This document shows positions 35,111-46,272 of a DNA stretch of 64,000 bases, one piece after another. The position numbers and the translations under genes were made by a program. Source of the DNA: Siphonodentalium dalli (taxonomy: Eukaryota; Mollusca; Scaphopoda; Gadilida; Siphonodentaliidae). How positions within the stretch are numbered: the first letter of the stretch is position 1; each line of letters opens with the position of its first letter. Location: the NCBI GenBank assembly GCA_032622095.1, contig CP136064.1, positions 263,855,863-263,919,862 on the forward strand, written 5' to 3'. The notes beneath the pieces are model-generated. The model was not told the origin of the DNA. It made no database searches and saw only the letters and a list, made by a program, of their open reading frames with translations.

Positions 35111-35204
35111 TTTGTATTTGGCCAAACTTACAATCTATGGTTCATGTTTTATTGGATTTCCAATTTTGAAATATTGTCTTGCAACTTGTCTATTTGCTAT
35201 TTAG

Positions 35205-35319
35205 CGTTAATGACGTTCTTGGTACTCCAATGGCCAATCTCGCTTTACCGCTGGTTGCTGTAATGGGCGTGGCGCTCTTTGCATCTGAGCTTATTCTGCC
35301 ATGGACAGAAGAAACCACG
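35205..35319 (+). CDS. YeeE-like gene, exon 5
   Basis: A 115-nt exon with acceptor TATTTGCTATTTAG and donor ACCACG|GTTTGT. It reads VNDVLGTPMANLALPL, then VAVMGVALFASELILPW and TEETT, after one base of a split codon. This is a hydrophobic helix followed by a P-W-x-E turn, as at the junction between the two halves of YeeE proteins. Its end is phase 0, matching exon 6. The incoming phase (2) does not match exon 4. Confidence 0.82.
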
Positions 35320-35321
35320 GT

Positions 35322-36027
35322 TTGTTTAACTTACAATAGCACAAACAGATATCTTTAATGAGCCTCTGATGTATTGGTAATAGTTCAGCGTGTTATTACG
35401 CAAGCGTATTTTGCCGTGTCGTAGGAGGTGATGGAGTAAATGTGATTATAAACGTACTCGGTATTTTTGTACTTGTTTTTATGTCCTTCATATTAAAGTA
35501 GAAGGTAAATACGTGCCCTGTTTACGCTAGAAGACAAACACTTGCCTCGTTTGTGTCAGGTAGATGCCAACGGTGCCGTTCGTTTAGTTAACTGGACATA
35601 GCGAGGAATTGTGGTCACTAGTTTCAGTGCGATCTTACAATCTACTTGTATTGGCAGTTACTGTAGGCTAAACGTACTTTTACTGCATCGTAACAATGGG
35701 ACCTGTTATCATGAACTTGGCGATAGGGTGTCTCATTACTAGAGCATGCCACGAACCTTTACTCCAGCTACGTAGAGATCATACTCCAATAATTCAAAAC
35801 CTGGACATTTTTTTATGATGTGACAGGGATTCTGTAAGTTTCTAACATTGCAACAACAGTGCAGATAATATGCACACGTACGAAACAAATACATATTAAA
35901 GCTCCAATATATTTGATATATGCATAATAATATGATATTGAGGGCATTACAATTTCTTACTATGGTTTTCGTGTAACATACGGTCTTGGTATGTTCGAGA
36001 AGAAGTGTTCAGGCGAATCCTTTTCAT
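35322..36027. other. intron, nothing recognised
   Basis: No repeat or gene identified. A 'gtaaatacg..aagacaaac' block is faintly repeated at 35500-35580. Confidence 0.35.
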
Positions 36028-36028
36028 T

Positions 36029-36422
36029 AGAGACCTTTCGCAATATCACGAATACGATTATGGATATGGAAATATCCTGCCTGTATACAGCCAAAATAAT
36101 ATTTTTACGCACGAGGGTTCTTTTGAGAGTCGAAATATACCCCACGCAGTTTAATGATGTGCAGATGTGTCAAGAAGGTTCCACCGGTCCTGCTTGTGGA
36201 CGCTCTAACATTATCCGTGTGGTGTTTTACACACGGATAAGAACATGGGATCTGAAAGGGACTCACATTTATGTTTCCATCAAATCTATGTGTAACTTAA
36301 TATAGTGGGTGATATGCCGTCTCACCAATTAGCCATCGTAGGTAAATTGTGATGGTGTCGCCCTAACTAGGACAATAGATCCTATCCGTAATCGTAATAG
36401 TGATGTTTTGCGAAAGGTCTCT
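36029..36422. mobile_element. MITE with ~40-bp TIRs, probable TA target
   Basis: The left end GAGACCTTTCGCAATATCAC is matched by the complement of the right end (TTTTGCGAAAGGTCTC); the inverted match extends about 40 bp with a few differences. TA lies on both sides. The interior holds a second hairpin, TTATCCGTGTGG / ACACACGGATAA (36212-36241). Confidence 0.7.
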
Positions 36423-36943
36423 ATTGTGGGTTGGCGTCTACATGCAATACCGCTAAGTCATTTAGACGGCGGCGGTGCATCTGTTACAATGTATGCTTCA
36501 AAGCATAAAATAAAGAGATTATATTTTCAATGCAAAGCAAGTCCATATGCACACCTTATGTGGCAATCATGATATTTCTTATTTTCATTCATCGACACTG
36601 AAAACTATCACATGATTTGCATGAAAAACTTATCTGTGAACGAGTCAGATTGCCGACTAATAAACAACTTGGTTTCATGCTCGATTCCCCAAATATCCAA
36701 CGAAACAGCAGGTACTTGTATCTCCATTGTAATTCAGTCGACCAAATTACAAACAAATAAAAGAACCTGCACAGAAATCACTTTCTATTGTCAAAACATG
36801 CTACGAAATGAGATATCATTGTGCTTGTGAATCGATTGAACTGAATATGGCAGCTCTCGGCCAATCATAATTTGTTTAGTAACACAAATTATAACGAAAA
36901 AATATATCAACAACCATTCATTTCCAAACTATGGAATAAATAG
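36423..36943. other. intron, nothing recognised
   Basis: One ORF (36612-36830, 72 codons, several cysteines) has no family I can name; chance is likely at this length. Confidence 0.3.
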
Positions 36944-37107
36944 ATAGAACCGCATGAGTGTCTGGATTTTAACGAAATTATCGCACAAGATTTGTTGGCG
37001 GAGCGATACCTTGAGTGCGGGACGCAGTCCCGCACGAGGTGTATCGCGTTCCGCCAACGAATCGAGTGCGATAATTCGTCAAAATCCAGACACTCATGCG
37101 GTTCTAT
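36944..37107. mobile_element. 164-bp near-perfect hairpin (foldback MITE)
   Basis: ATAGAACCGCATGAGTGTCT on the left is answered by its complement ending at 37107. The arms of about 75 bp meet at GAGTGCGGGAC gca GTCCCGCACGAG. A few mismatches show divergence. No ORF. Confidence 0.85.
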
Positions 37108-37400
37108 TTTTATTACATATCTCCGTATCATATAGTAAGTTGGCTCACAATCGTACATCTCCGGTACAAAAAAATGTGAATTAATTGAGTTTTAACGGCA
37201 TTTTAGTGTTAACGCAACAATCAGACATGGAGCCCGTCTATCCGCGAGTGACCTTGACCCATCTTTAATGATGCGTTTGGAATTAAATTATGTGCCCCGA
37301 CAAACATATTCTTGAAATGAAACTACTTGAATGAATCATCTCATCGATTGATCGCTTATTGTTTCTTTATTGTCGTGATTGAAAAAGTAAAAATAGTAAA
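37108..37400. other. short intron stretch, nothing recognised
   Basis: Plain AT-rich sequence between two repeat elements. Confidence 0.4.
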
Positions 37401-40400
37401 TAGTCTAAGCTGTGCTGGGGGGTGATCGTCGCACATCGGGGGAATTTATGCGACCATCATTTTCTTATGGGAAAATTACTCTAGTTTTCGAATTCAGAGG
37501 GCGCCGAGCCGAGATAGGTGACAAAATATAACTTTTCACTATGTTTCATAGGGTACCCTACCTAAAAAATGACATATTTTCAGAGGTTAACAGGCATTAG
37601 CCAACTGGTTAACACGGCATCAACATCGGAAAGATTGTAAACATATTTGCAAATTATGGAACGAATATAGACACTCAATCAGATTCAACATCGTTTTCAT
37701 GCTTTCGTTCTGATTTCGTGACGTCATGGTAAAATATGTAGCGTGACGCGTCAAACCTTCATGGCGATTCAGACAAAGTGTTGTGCGTCAACTCTGTGCA
37801 AAGATAGCATATCTGTCAAATTCTTCCAAGTTATATATTTTTGGAAATGGAAGGGTACCCCCTATATAATGATGTTCATACTTACATTATATCTTTCCAA
37901 GTATTGACATAATAGACAAAAACTTAACCCTCCCCCCAATTTCACAAATAACCACATATATGTGCCCATGCAGTTTGTGTCCACCAAATAAATTGACAAT
38001 GCACAGTTTACCTTTTCATGTTGTGTAGAATCGTACGGCGACACTGATAATGTAAAACATCGTTCAAATCCTAGATTAGGAAGGTAATAAAATCCAAGAT
38101 GGCGTCCAAGATGGCCGCCAATTTTTATATTGACACTCAATACACCAGATGTATGGTAACCGGACTAGATCATCGCGAGTGCTTTATGTAATATGGCCTT
38201 GTCTTGGATGGAGTCTGTATCTTAATATGTATAAGACAATTGGCGACGTAAAACCGATGATGAATACCAAAATGGCCGCCAAAATAAACAGAACTGTTCC
38301 GATAAAACGACCAACTTCTGAGTTGCAATAAAATCACATGGTATGACTGTTCTAGCTTTTTTGTTCGTACATATATGTCATTGTGTCCAACATGATCCGT
38401 ATCTGAAGAAACTAGGGACATTAAGATAGTAACTGTTCATTAATGTCTCGAAAATAACGACATCATATAATGTCAAATTGCCTAATTAGGACCGAATTTC
38501 CAACTTACATCCAATCATTTGATGGTATATATGTCAATGTTCTGCTACACGATGCAACAACTGCAAACATCCACATTAGTATAGCAATAATGGAAGCCAC
38601 AATGCCGATTAAAACATGCCTATGCAGTGTATGCACTAATAGTTATATATTCAATTATCAATAAATAAAGGAGTTTTTCCATGCTAGTAGCACATTAGAC
38701 CCGTAATCGTAAACCGTCTGGAGATAACGGACCTACAATAATTGCGGATATTTTGTTTATACGAAAATGTTGGCCAACTGTGTTCACATTACCCCGCTAA
38801 TGTCGTCAACTGCTTACCATGGCAGTTGGTTTCTACGTTCAAAGAAGCGATGTTCCAATGTAATAACGGACAATAATCACCAGCAATTTAGACCGAACTA
38901 AAACTGTTTTCTACATTTCCTCGGGATGCCACCCCGCACGGAAATGGGTGTTTACATAAGCAGTTCTAATTCGTATTTGTTTAGTACTTCTCAACTCTCA
39001 AGATTTAGATAACAATAAACGGTTACATGTTCGTTGCAAATATTAATTTTATGAACTATTCGCAGTTGCAACCGATAGTTTAAATCAATTTCCCACCAAC
39101 GTACTATAGTCATGGGTGGTTGACGAGTTAATTCACAGGTTTATGCCCTCACTTCCATATCATTTTATTTCACACCTGCAGTTCAGGTTTCACGTCGCTG
39201 TCGCAATATATTAATACATCTATTGAGCGTTTTGTTATGATGATCATTCATTTCGTCAAGAGACGAAGAAATTATAAGTTTCTGCCATATTTTATATTGG
39301 ATACGGCCTATCCACTCGTAGACAATTTCGTTAGACATTTAACCACCGATAACATGCCTTCATCGTGCTGGTACTTATCAGCAATGAGTAACATACATCT
39401 ATCGGATCTACACAGCCGGTGACACGATTAAGTTGATGTTCTGGTCTTATGTGAACCTAATTTAATCATTAGCTGTCAACTCGGGGAACACTATAAAAAA
39501 GTTGGTTGGCACATGTGCGCGGGCATTTCTGCCAAGTACGATAAGCCGAGAAGTTGCAATAGTTAATTCACTGTGACAGTATTGTTGGATTAAATTGACC
39601 TGACCAATCATATGATGCAATCCAATTACTCTTCAGCTGGATACGTGATTGTTCCCAACAAGTAATTGTTTATCATAAGTAATTCATAAATGGTACTGAA
39701 TGGCATGGGTATATATAATAGAAAAATGGACGAATTTTATTAATGTTGGGACTAAATTCAAATTATAAGACATATTTCTTTTTTCGATTTAATAAGGTGG
39801 CGAGTTAGAATCGACAATTTTGAAGACAAATTAACTTCAATCGCATAACCTTAGTCGAGACTAGATCCATTTATTAAATGTAACACTTAACTTGTTTTCA
39901 AAGGGCAAATATGTTTGCATTATTTGTGTGCAATTTTACACGTACATTACCATAACTCAAAGCATGAAGTATCTCGATCTAAATTCCTACCAGGTGTACA
40001 AATAAGAAAGTAGAGAGATTACTAATTTAATATGCTGGAAGCAAAGGGTGTTGCTACTTTCGAACTTTCATATGTGTGGGATACGATGTGTAAGTTTACT
40101 ATATGCCTTGCCCCATGTCGCAGAAGAATCCATATTATGAGCAAATAGGTCCAACAGCCATCAAATGTCCGACTGCGATTGTCTATATATGTCATACATT
40201 CAATCCAACATTCAAACAAGAACGTGTGTCATTGTCGAATATAGGACCGTCGCCACATGCAACGATGGAACCTGGTTTGATTGTATGGCGCTCACAATAT
40301 ACTCAAAATTTACCGACCCATTACGGCTTCAAATTCCTCAATATTAAGCTAAAATAAGGATTTAAATCAATTGTTTTCTGGGACGTCTACTTAGATGAAT

Positions 40401-43391
40401 GCACGCAATAACTACCACACCTATGTACATTATCTGATATTTGTGATAATCGCATGCTTGCATATATGCTTTCGGTCAGATACATATAACGCATATCGTA
40501 AAATGTATCCTGGGGACAATTACCACAATCATGAATATTTGACATATATCAGATACGTAGGTTGTTCCATTGCTGAAAATTGGCGATCGTGCAAAGGAGC
40601 TGCTAATTATTGTTTGTGTTAAAAGTACTCCACGGCTACTATATTTCTTGAGAATGTCCTACCTGTAGCGGTTATACTCTATTTTGATTAAAAACTAATT
40701 CCGCGGCTATGGCTGGTAACATGTGACCAACGAGTTGTCATCCCGTTGGTTGAAATGGATCAGCATCAGTGAAAGGGACACATTTAGCATGACAAGCATC
40801 ATTCTAATGCTGAGCAACTGAGTATATGACATTTTGAGCACGTCTTCTAACTGTGTGGCTTTCTAATCCTTGTACTTTTCATCTTTGGTTAATTGCCGAG
40901 ATTGCTCCATACTGATATATAAATTGGATGATATAGTTTTATCCCATTCGAGTACTGTACGTGATTATCATAGTTGGGTACGTGTGACGGAGAGTCGTGT
41001 GATACCTACAGTGTGAGACCAACTTTCATGGATCCAAATTTCATAGGACTTAGCACAATCAATACCACGGCCTCACGTTTACCGTTATCATTCAAAGCAT
41101 TGGTATTTACAAATGAGGGGTCAGTTTTGATAATATTCTACCTGTTCCAACCAAACCTGAAAGTTGGTTCTGTGCAACATTCTTGGGGTAAGCTCCAAGT
41201 AACTTGATATTATTTAAAATGACCAATGCCTTGTATGAAGTTAAATACTGAATGCATATAATGTGTTTAAATATATTGTGATAGCAACGCGAATTCTGGA
41301 CAGTCGGGAAGATTAAAATAATATGGAAGCGAATGCATATATATAACTCGTCGAAGGCATCAGCCACTACTCAGACATACAAGATCTATAGTACATTAGC
41401 AGGACAACAATTATACTATTGGTCGTCAATGTGTATTCAATAAAATAATTAATACACCTGCAACCACGTATATCAAGCGGCATAGAATTAAGTACAGATA
41501 AGCAAATACTCAAATGAACTGCTTAAGTAAATAAGCATAAATCCACGTCTGATGGGACCATAGCGAGAATATAACGATACAGATACGTATTTTGTCAGAT
41601 TTGTTTGAGATTTGTTTCGGTTATTTCAATAGAACATCACTCCAATGAACGTGAAAATCAATTACCCCAGTAAGCATTGACAACATTGATGAGATATATA
41701 AAATAAATTGTCCATTCTTTGTATACCCGCACTTATCAGGATTCTAAATTGGTTGTTATTGCTTGACGGTTTGTGTAAGCGGGTCTAATGAGTCATTACC
41801 GTGGACACCTACATTGGTTATTGAGGATTGAATATGTATATTTAGTCGGCATTATAGCTTCAATTCTTATTGTACTAATATAAAAGTCAGCAGTTTCACC
41901 ACCAAGCAGAACAAAATGGATGTCAGGTTGAAACACTATCCCATTGTGGCAAATTGGCATTGCATGTCGATTTTGATAAATAAAATGAACATTTACTTTC
42001 TCAATGCCAACAGTTTTATTGGATTCTGATCACATTATCAAGAGACATATTTGCACGAACGAATAAGCTACAAAACTCATAACATGCAGATGACATAATA
42101 TTGCAACTCGGAAGCAGGTAATTTTATCGGAACATTTTTTAGTTTTATGGCGGCCATTTTGGTCTCCATCATTGGTTTTACGTAACCAGTTGACTTATAC
42201 ATATTACAATACAGCCTCTATGAAATAAAGATCAGTTACAACCGGTGTGCACACTCAGTGTGCACAGAGTGCCGATATTAAACTTGGCAGCCATCTTGGA
42301 CGCCATCTTGGATTTTATTACCTTCATAATCTAGGATTTGAACGGAATCTTACATTCTCCATGTCCCCGGATGGTTCTGCCCTATATGACACTACAAAAT
42401 GTGTATTGTCGATGTTTTATTGGAAACAACCTGCATGGGTGCATTTAAGTGGCTATTTGTGAAATTGGGGTGAGGGTTAAGCTTTTCTCGGTTTGTTTAC
42501 CATTTGGAGATATATAATAAAGATAGGAACATCATTTTGTGGGCAATACCCTTCCATTTGCAAAAATATTTAACTTGGAAGAATTTGACAGATATGCTAT
42601 ATTTGCACAGAGTTGATGATCTAGTGCGGTTACCAAACATCTGGTGTATAGAGTGTCAATATAAAAATTGGCGGCCATCTTGGACGCCATCTTGGATTTT
42701 ATATTACCTTCCTAATCTAGGATTTGAACGATGTTTTACATTATCAGTGGCGCCGTACGATTCTACACAATATGGAAAGGTAAACTGTGTATTGTCAATT
42801 TATTTGGTGGACACAAACTGCATGGACACACATATGTGGTTATTTGTGAAATTGGGGGGAGGGTTAAGTTTTTGTCTATTATGTCAATACTTGGAAAGAT
42901 ATACTGTAAGTATGAACATCATTATATAGGGGGTATCCTTCCATTTCCAAAAATATATAACTTGGAAGAATTCGACAGATATGCTATATTTGCACAGAGT
43001 TGACGCACAACACTTTGTCTGAATCGCCATGAATGTTTGACGCGTCACGCTACATATTTTACCATGACGTCACGAAATCAGAACGAAAGCAGAAAAACGA
43101 TGTTGAATCTGATTAAGTGTCCATATTCGTTCCATATTTTGCATATATGTTTACAATCTTTCCGATGTTGCTGCCCTGTTAACCAGTTGGCTAATGCCTG
43201 TTAACCTTTGAAAATATGTCATTTTTTTAGGTAGGGTACCCTATGAAACATAGTGAAACGTTATATTTTGTCACCTATCTCGGCTCGGCGCCCTCTGAAT
43301 TCGAAAACTAGAGTAATTTTCCCATAAGAAAATGATGGTCGCATAAATTCCCCCGATGTGCGACGATCACCCCCCAGCACAGCCTAGACTA
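37401..43391. mobile_element. ~6-kb element with very long inverted arms, no recognised transposase
   Basis: The left arm (37401 to about 38320) is the inverted match of the right arm (about 42120-43391). It starts TAGTCTAAGCTGTGCTGGGG on the left and ends with the complement on the right (CAGCCTAGACTA). The arms are highly similar over about 760 bp and extend further at lower similarity. The right arm contains an extra, more diverged tandem copy (42245-42620) of its inner part. The inner arm has repeated CCAAGATGGCGTCC and AAGATGGCCGCC words. The interior (38.3-42.1 kb) has several 60-85-codon ORFs but no recognisable domain. No convincing target duplication beyond AAA was found. It could be a non-autonomous MULE, a Polinton-like derivative or an unknown type. 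Confidence 0.8.
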
Positions 43392-43867
43392 AAAGGCGAG
43401 AACCAGTATAACAACACTGAATGAAATAGTTCTGTCGACAGATTGCACTAGTGCGATTCTGAGAATTATCACACGCCTGGAAACTCGTGCGATCATGCGA
43501 ATTACGTTGATAGATATATATTTACACACTAAGTGTTGTCATCACTAAATCCAGCATTCTGATTGGTCGGCGCCCACGTGGCTAGTTGCAGTTATTTCTC
43601 GGTGAATGCGTAACGCCTCATAACACCAAGCTAATAACACCATCGATACGTCATTAGGTTTGGAAAGACGAACGCGTAATGCTTTGGGCGCATTTTGACT
43701 CGCGCAGGATTGACTTAATACATCATCGGGTTTCAACATGAAGAGAAATTGTTCCTATTAACTTTTGCCAAGGGTGCTATTGGGTATTTTGGGCTGATCT
43801 TGTCACGATACACTTGTCGATTTAAATATATTTACAAAAGTGGCTTTTTCGCTAAATGTATATAAAT
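43392..43867. other. intron, nothing recognised
   Basis: No gene or clear repeat. The minus ORF 43545-43739 has no domain. Confidence 0.35.
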
Positions 43868-44028
43868 ATAAGGATTAACTGTCATGTGGACTATTTTTAT
43901 GGAGATGTAACGGTGAGGTAAGTGGACATAACTTGTATGTAAAACCCTTCGGGTTTTACACAAGTTATGTCCACTTACCTCACCGTTACATCTCCATAAA
44001 AACAGTCCACATGACAGTTAATCCTTAT
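43868..44028. mobile_element. ~160-bp hairpin MITE just upstream of exon 6
   Basis: AGGATTAACTGTCATGTGGA on the left is complementary to the right end. The arms of about 75 bp are nearly perfect and meet at AAAACCCTTCGGGTTTT. TA flanks both ends, fitting a Tc1/mariner-type target. The right edge lies about 28 bp before the exon, so the branch point and polypyrimidine tract of exon 6 must sit in or against this element. Confidence 0.85.
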
Positions 44029-44056
44029 GTAATAACATGTGTGCTCTATATTTCAG

Positions 44057-44171
44057 GTTACGCATTCAGTAGTACCGCTGATGGGGTGGTCCGCATGGCC
44101 TCCGATTATTACAGGAGTTATCATTGGTCTCGGGCAGATTCCTCTTGCTTTAACTGTCAATGAAACCATTG
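44057..44171 (+). CDS. YeeE-like gene, exon 6
   Basis: A 115-nt exon with acceptor GCTCTATATTTCAG and donor ACCATTG|GTATGT. It reads VTHSVVPLMGWSA then WPPIITGVIIGLGQIPLAL and TVNETIG. A tryptophan-proline start, a glycine-rich helix and a Q-x-P-L end is one of the best family signatures in the second half of YeeE/YedE proteins. It joins exon 5 in phase 0 and exon 7 in phase 1. Foldback elements lie 28 bp upstream and 12 bp downstream, yet both splice sites look intact. Confidence 0.9.
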
Positions 44172-44175
44172 GTAT

Positions 44176-44445
44176 GTTGTAATCAAGCCTTGAAATAGAG
44201 TGTCTGTCATTTGCAGAATGAGGTCCCCAGAGGGTGAATTTAGTGATGCTACCTCGCATAGTGGGCTAGCATCACCAAATTCACCCTCTGGGGACCTCAA
44301 TCTGCTGAGGTGTAAGCAGAATTAGGTCCCCAGATGGTGAATTTGGTGATGCTAGCCCGCAATGCGGGGTAGCATCACTAAATTCACCCTCTGAGGTCCG
44401 CATTCTGCAAATGACAGACACCCTATTTCAAGGCTTGGTTGTAAT
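44176..44445. mobile_element. palindromic MITE, intact copy, 8-bp target duplication, 12 bp after exon 6
   Basis: The element is 44184-44437 (254 bp), flanked by GTTGTAAT at 44176-44183 and 44438-44445. The ends are CAAGCCTTGAAATA / TATTTCAAGGCTTG. It holds inverted copies of GAATGAGGTCCCCAGAGGGT and GGTGATGCTAGC, forming two nested hairpins. It is the same family as 19102-20845. An 8-bp duplication is typical of hAT-type movers. The duplicated target includes intron positions +5 to +12 of the exon 6 donor. Confidence 0.9.
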
Positions 44446-45480
44446 ATTGTAGTTCCTTTTGAAACGTTTTCTATACCGCAAATAGGGATTAAGAGTCGAC
44501 TACAGATTTCCAAGGATGTAGAATATTGAAAATTAGATTAGGCCATGCAAAGTCAGTCAAATTCCCGTTTCTCAGGCATGTGCACATGGTCCCGAATCCC
44601 TGTGTGTGCAGACTTTTTAACTCACTTGAAAAAGTCAAGTTGATCTATTACCATGGGTTGATATCCGTCATCCTTCCATACATGTACGTGCGTGCGTGCG
44701 CCCGTCAACAATTTCCTTTATCACATCCTACATGTCACATCTCTCATCCGAGCATCACAAAACTTCATATGGATCGCAGCTATTTGCATGACTAAATCAT
44801 TTGGCACACCGTACAGACCACATTGATCCCTCATCTTATCGTCACCAAACTTCATATTGATCTTCGAGGCGACGTCTAGATATGAATAATCGATTTTATT
44901 TTAGACAGCAGCCATCTTGAATTTTAAATTTGAATCCATTCTGCACACCATGCAGCCAGCATGAGAACTGTTTTGAAAATTAATCACATGGAATCCATCT
45001 GAGCACCTTGCAGCCGACGTTTACTATAGTCTATAGAGCAAATGTTTTAAAATTTACAGACATGTTCAGGATCACTTCTCGATGGGAGTTACCGAATTTT
45101 AACGATATTCGATCAGAAGCATTATTGCCAGCAGCCACCTTGGATTTTGCTCTTTGCATCACTATCGGCACGACCTACACCCCAACATTTTTATCCAATT
45201 GACCCCAAACTTCAAATGGCTCTTCGCGTTGAGCTGGTATTACTTAAACATTTAAACTGTCCGCATCCATTATTGGTCTTTTGACAGTATCGTATCTCCA
45301 AATTGAGCTACAGTGTCAATGACAATTTCATTTTTACAACCATGCATTGAAGTATGATCGAACAAACCCGTTTTCAGATTCAGATTAAACGATGTTAAAC
45401 CATTTATGAAACCTGTGATGTATTGCGTCTAAAATGTGTCCATGAATTTATTGACTAACTATAATGTGCTTCTGTTAAAG
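44446..45480. repeat. degenerate ~230-bp tandem repeat ('CAGCAGCCATCTTGGATTTT' family)
   Basis: Diverged units with a 'tcatcaccaaacttcatattgatcttcg' block, a 'gcagccatcttggattttg' block and a 'ccatgcagccagc' block lie near 44750-44960 and 44960-45240. The same family recurs at 53220-53460 and 54600-55970. Confidence 0.6.
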
Positions 45481-45493
45481 ATGCAGAATCCGA

Positions 45494-45707
45494 TTAACCC
45501 TTTCAGTGTCAAGTCCGATTTTTGTATCAACCCATATTTCCTTGATCATTTTTCAAATTTATTGATTATAATAATGTGATGCATTGATGGAAAGAGATCT
45601 TAGAGCTCTTTCCGTCAATGTATCACATTATTATAATCAATAATTTGAAAAATGATCAAGGAAATATGGGTTGCTACAAAAATCGGAGTTGGCACTGAAA
45701 GGGTTAA
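45494..45707. mobile_element. piggyBac-like MITE with TTAA targets
   Basis: A 206-bp palindromic element (45498-45703) between two TTAA sites. The ends are CCCTTTCAGTGTCAAGTCCG and the complement CACTGAAAGGG. The arms of about 100 bp are nearly perfect and meet around AAAGAGATCTTAGAGCTCTTT. TTAA plus CCC ends is the piggyBac pattern. Confidence 0.88.
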
Positions 45708-45798
45708 GAGCCCCTCAATTACTATTTATTCAACTAGCAATCAACTAACATCGTCCAAAAATTCAAAGAAATCGACCGTACCACTCCAGAGAAATAGA

Positions 45799-45944
45799 GG
45801 ATCTCTAATGAGTCGCAATTCTATATGAAATTTATTAACCGAGTGCACTAAATTCGATTCGATCCGAGCTTTAGCGAGGATCGAATCGAATTTAGTGCAC
45901 GAGGTTAATAAATTTCATATAGAATTGTGACGAATTTGAGATCC
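45799..45944. mobile_element. 146-bp hairpin (foldback MITE)
   Basis: The arms of about 60-65 bp start GGATCTC. The inner part reads CGAGTGCACTAAATTCGATT, loop GCTTTAGC, then the complement ending GTGCACGAG. No ORF. Confidence 0.85.
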
Positions 45945-46272
45945 TTTTTATCACATAATCGTATTTTAAAGAGGAAAAATGATATCAAAACGGCAGGGGT
46001 TAAAACAATAATACTGATTTCCTTATCACAACTAAAGAAGAAGTACAGACACCTTCGAGCAAAAATATAGTTCCATTTTAAATGTGTCTTTTCATGTTGA
46101 CAAAAGTGTTCAACTACCCTTATCACCCATGCGTTTATCATAGTCGACCCAAATTAACACAACACAACTTTAATATCCCAATTAAATTGTAATTAACACA
46201 ACAATAACATTGATAAGTTCATGAACTGTGTCATCCCCGTCGGTGCCCCTGGCGGGAAGTTGAGTCATGACG
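45945..46272. other. 3' flank of the Crypton-like gene
   Basis: AT-rich sequence downstream (minus orientation) of the recombinase ORF, probably its 3' untranslated region or element tail. No terminal repeats were identified, as expected for Cryptons, which lack TIRs. Confidence 0.35.

Noticed and set aside
36212-36241. Hairpin resembling a bacterial terminator
   Set aside because: It lies inside a MITE in animal DNA and has no U tract.
42504-42929. 141-codon ORF on the + strand
   Set aside because: It lies in the right arm of the 6-kb element and its counterpart in the left arm (37862-38140) is broken differently. No domain is recognisable.
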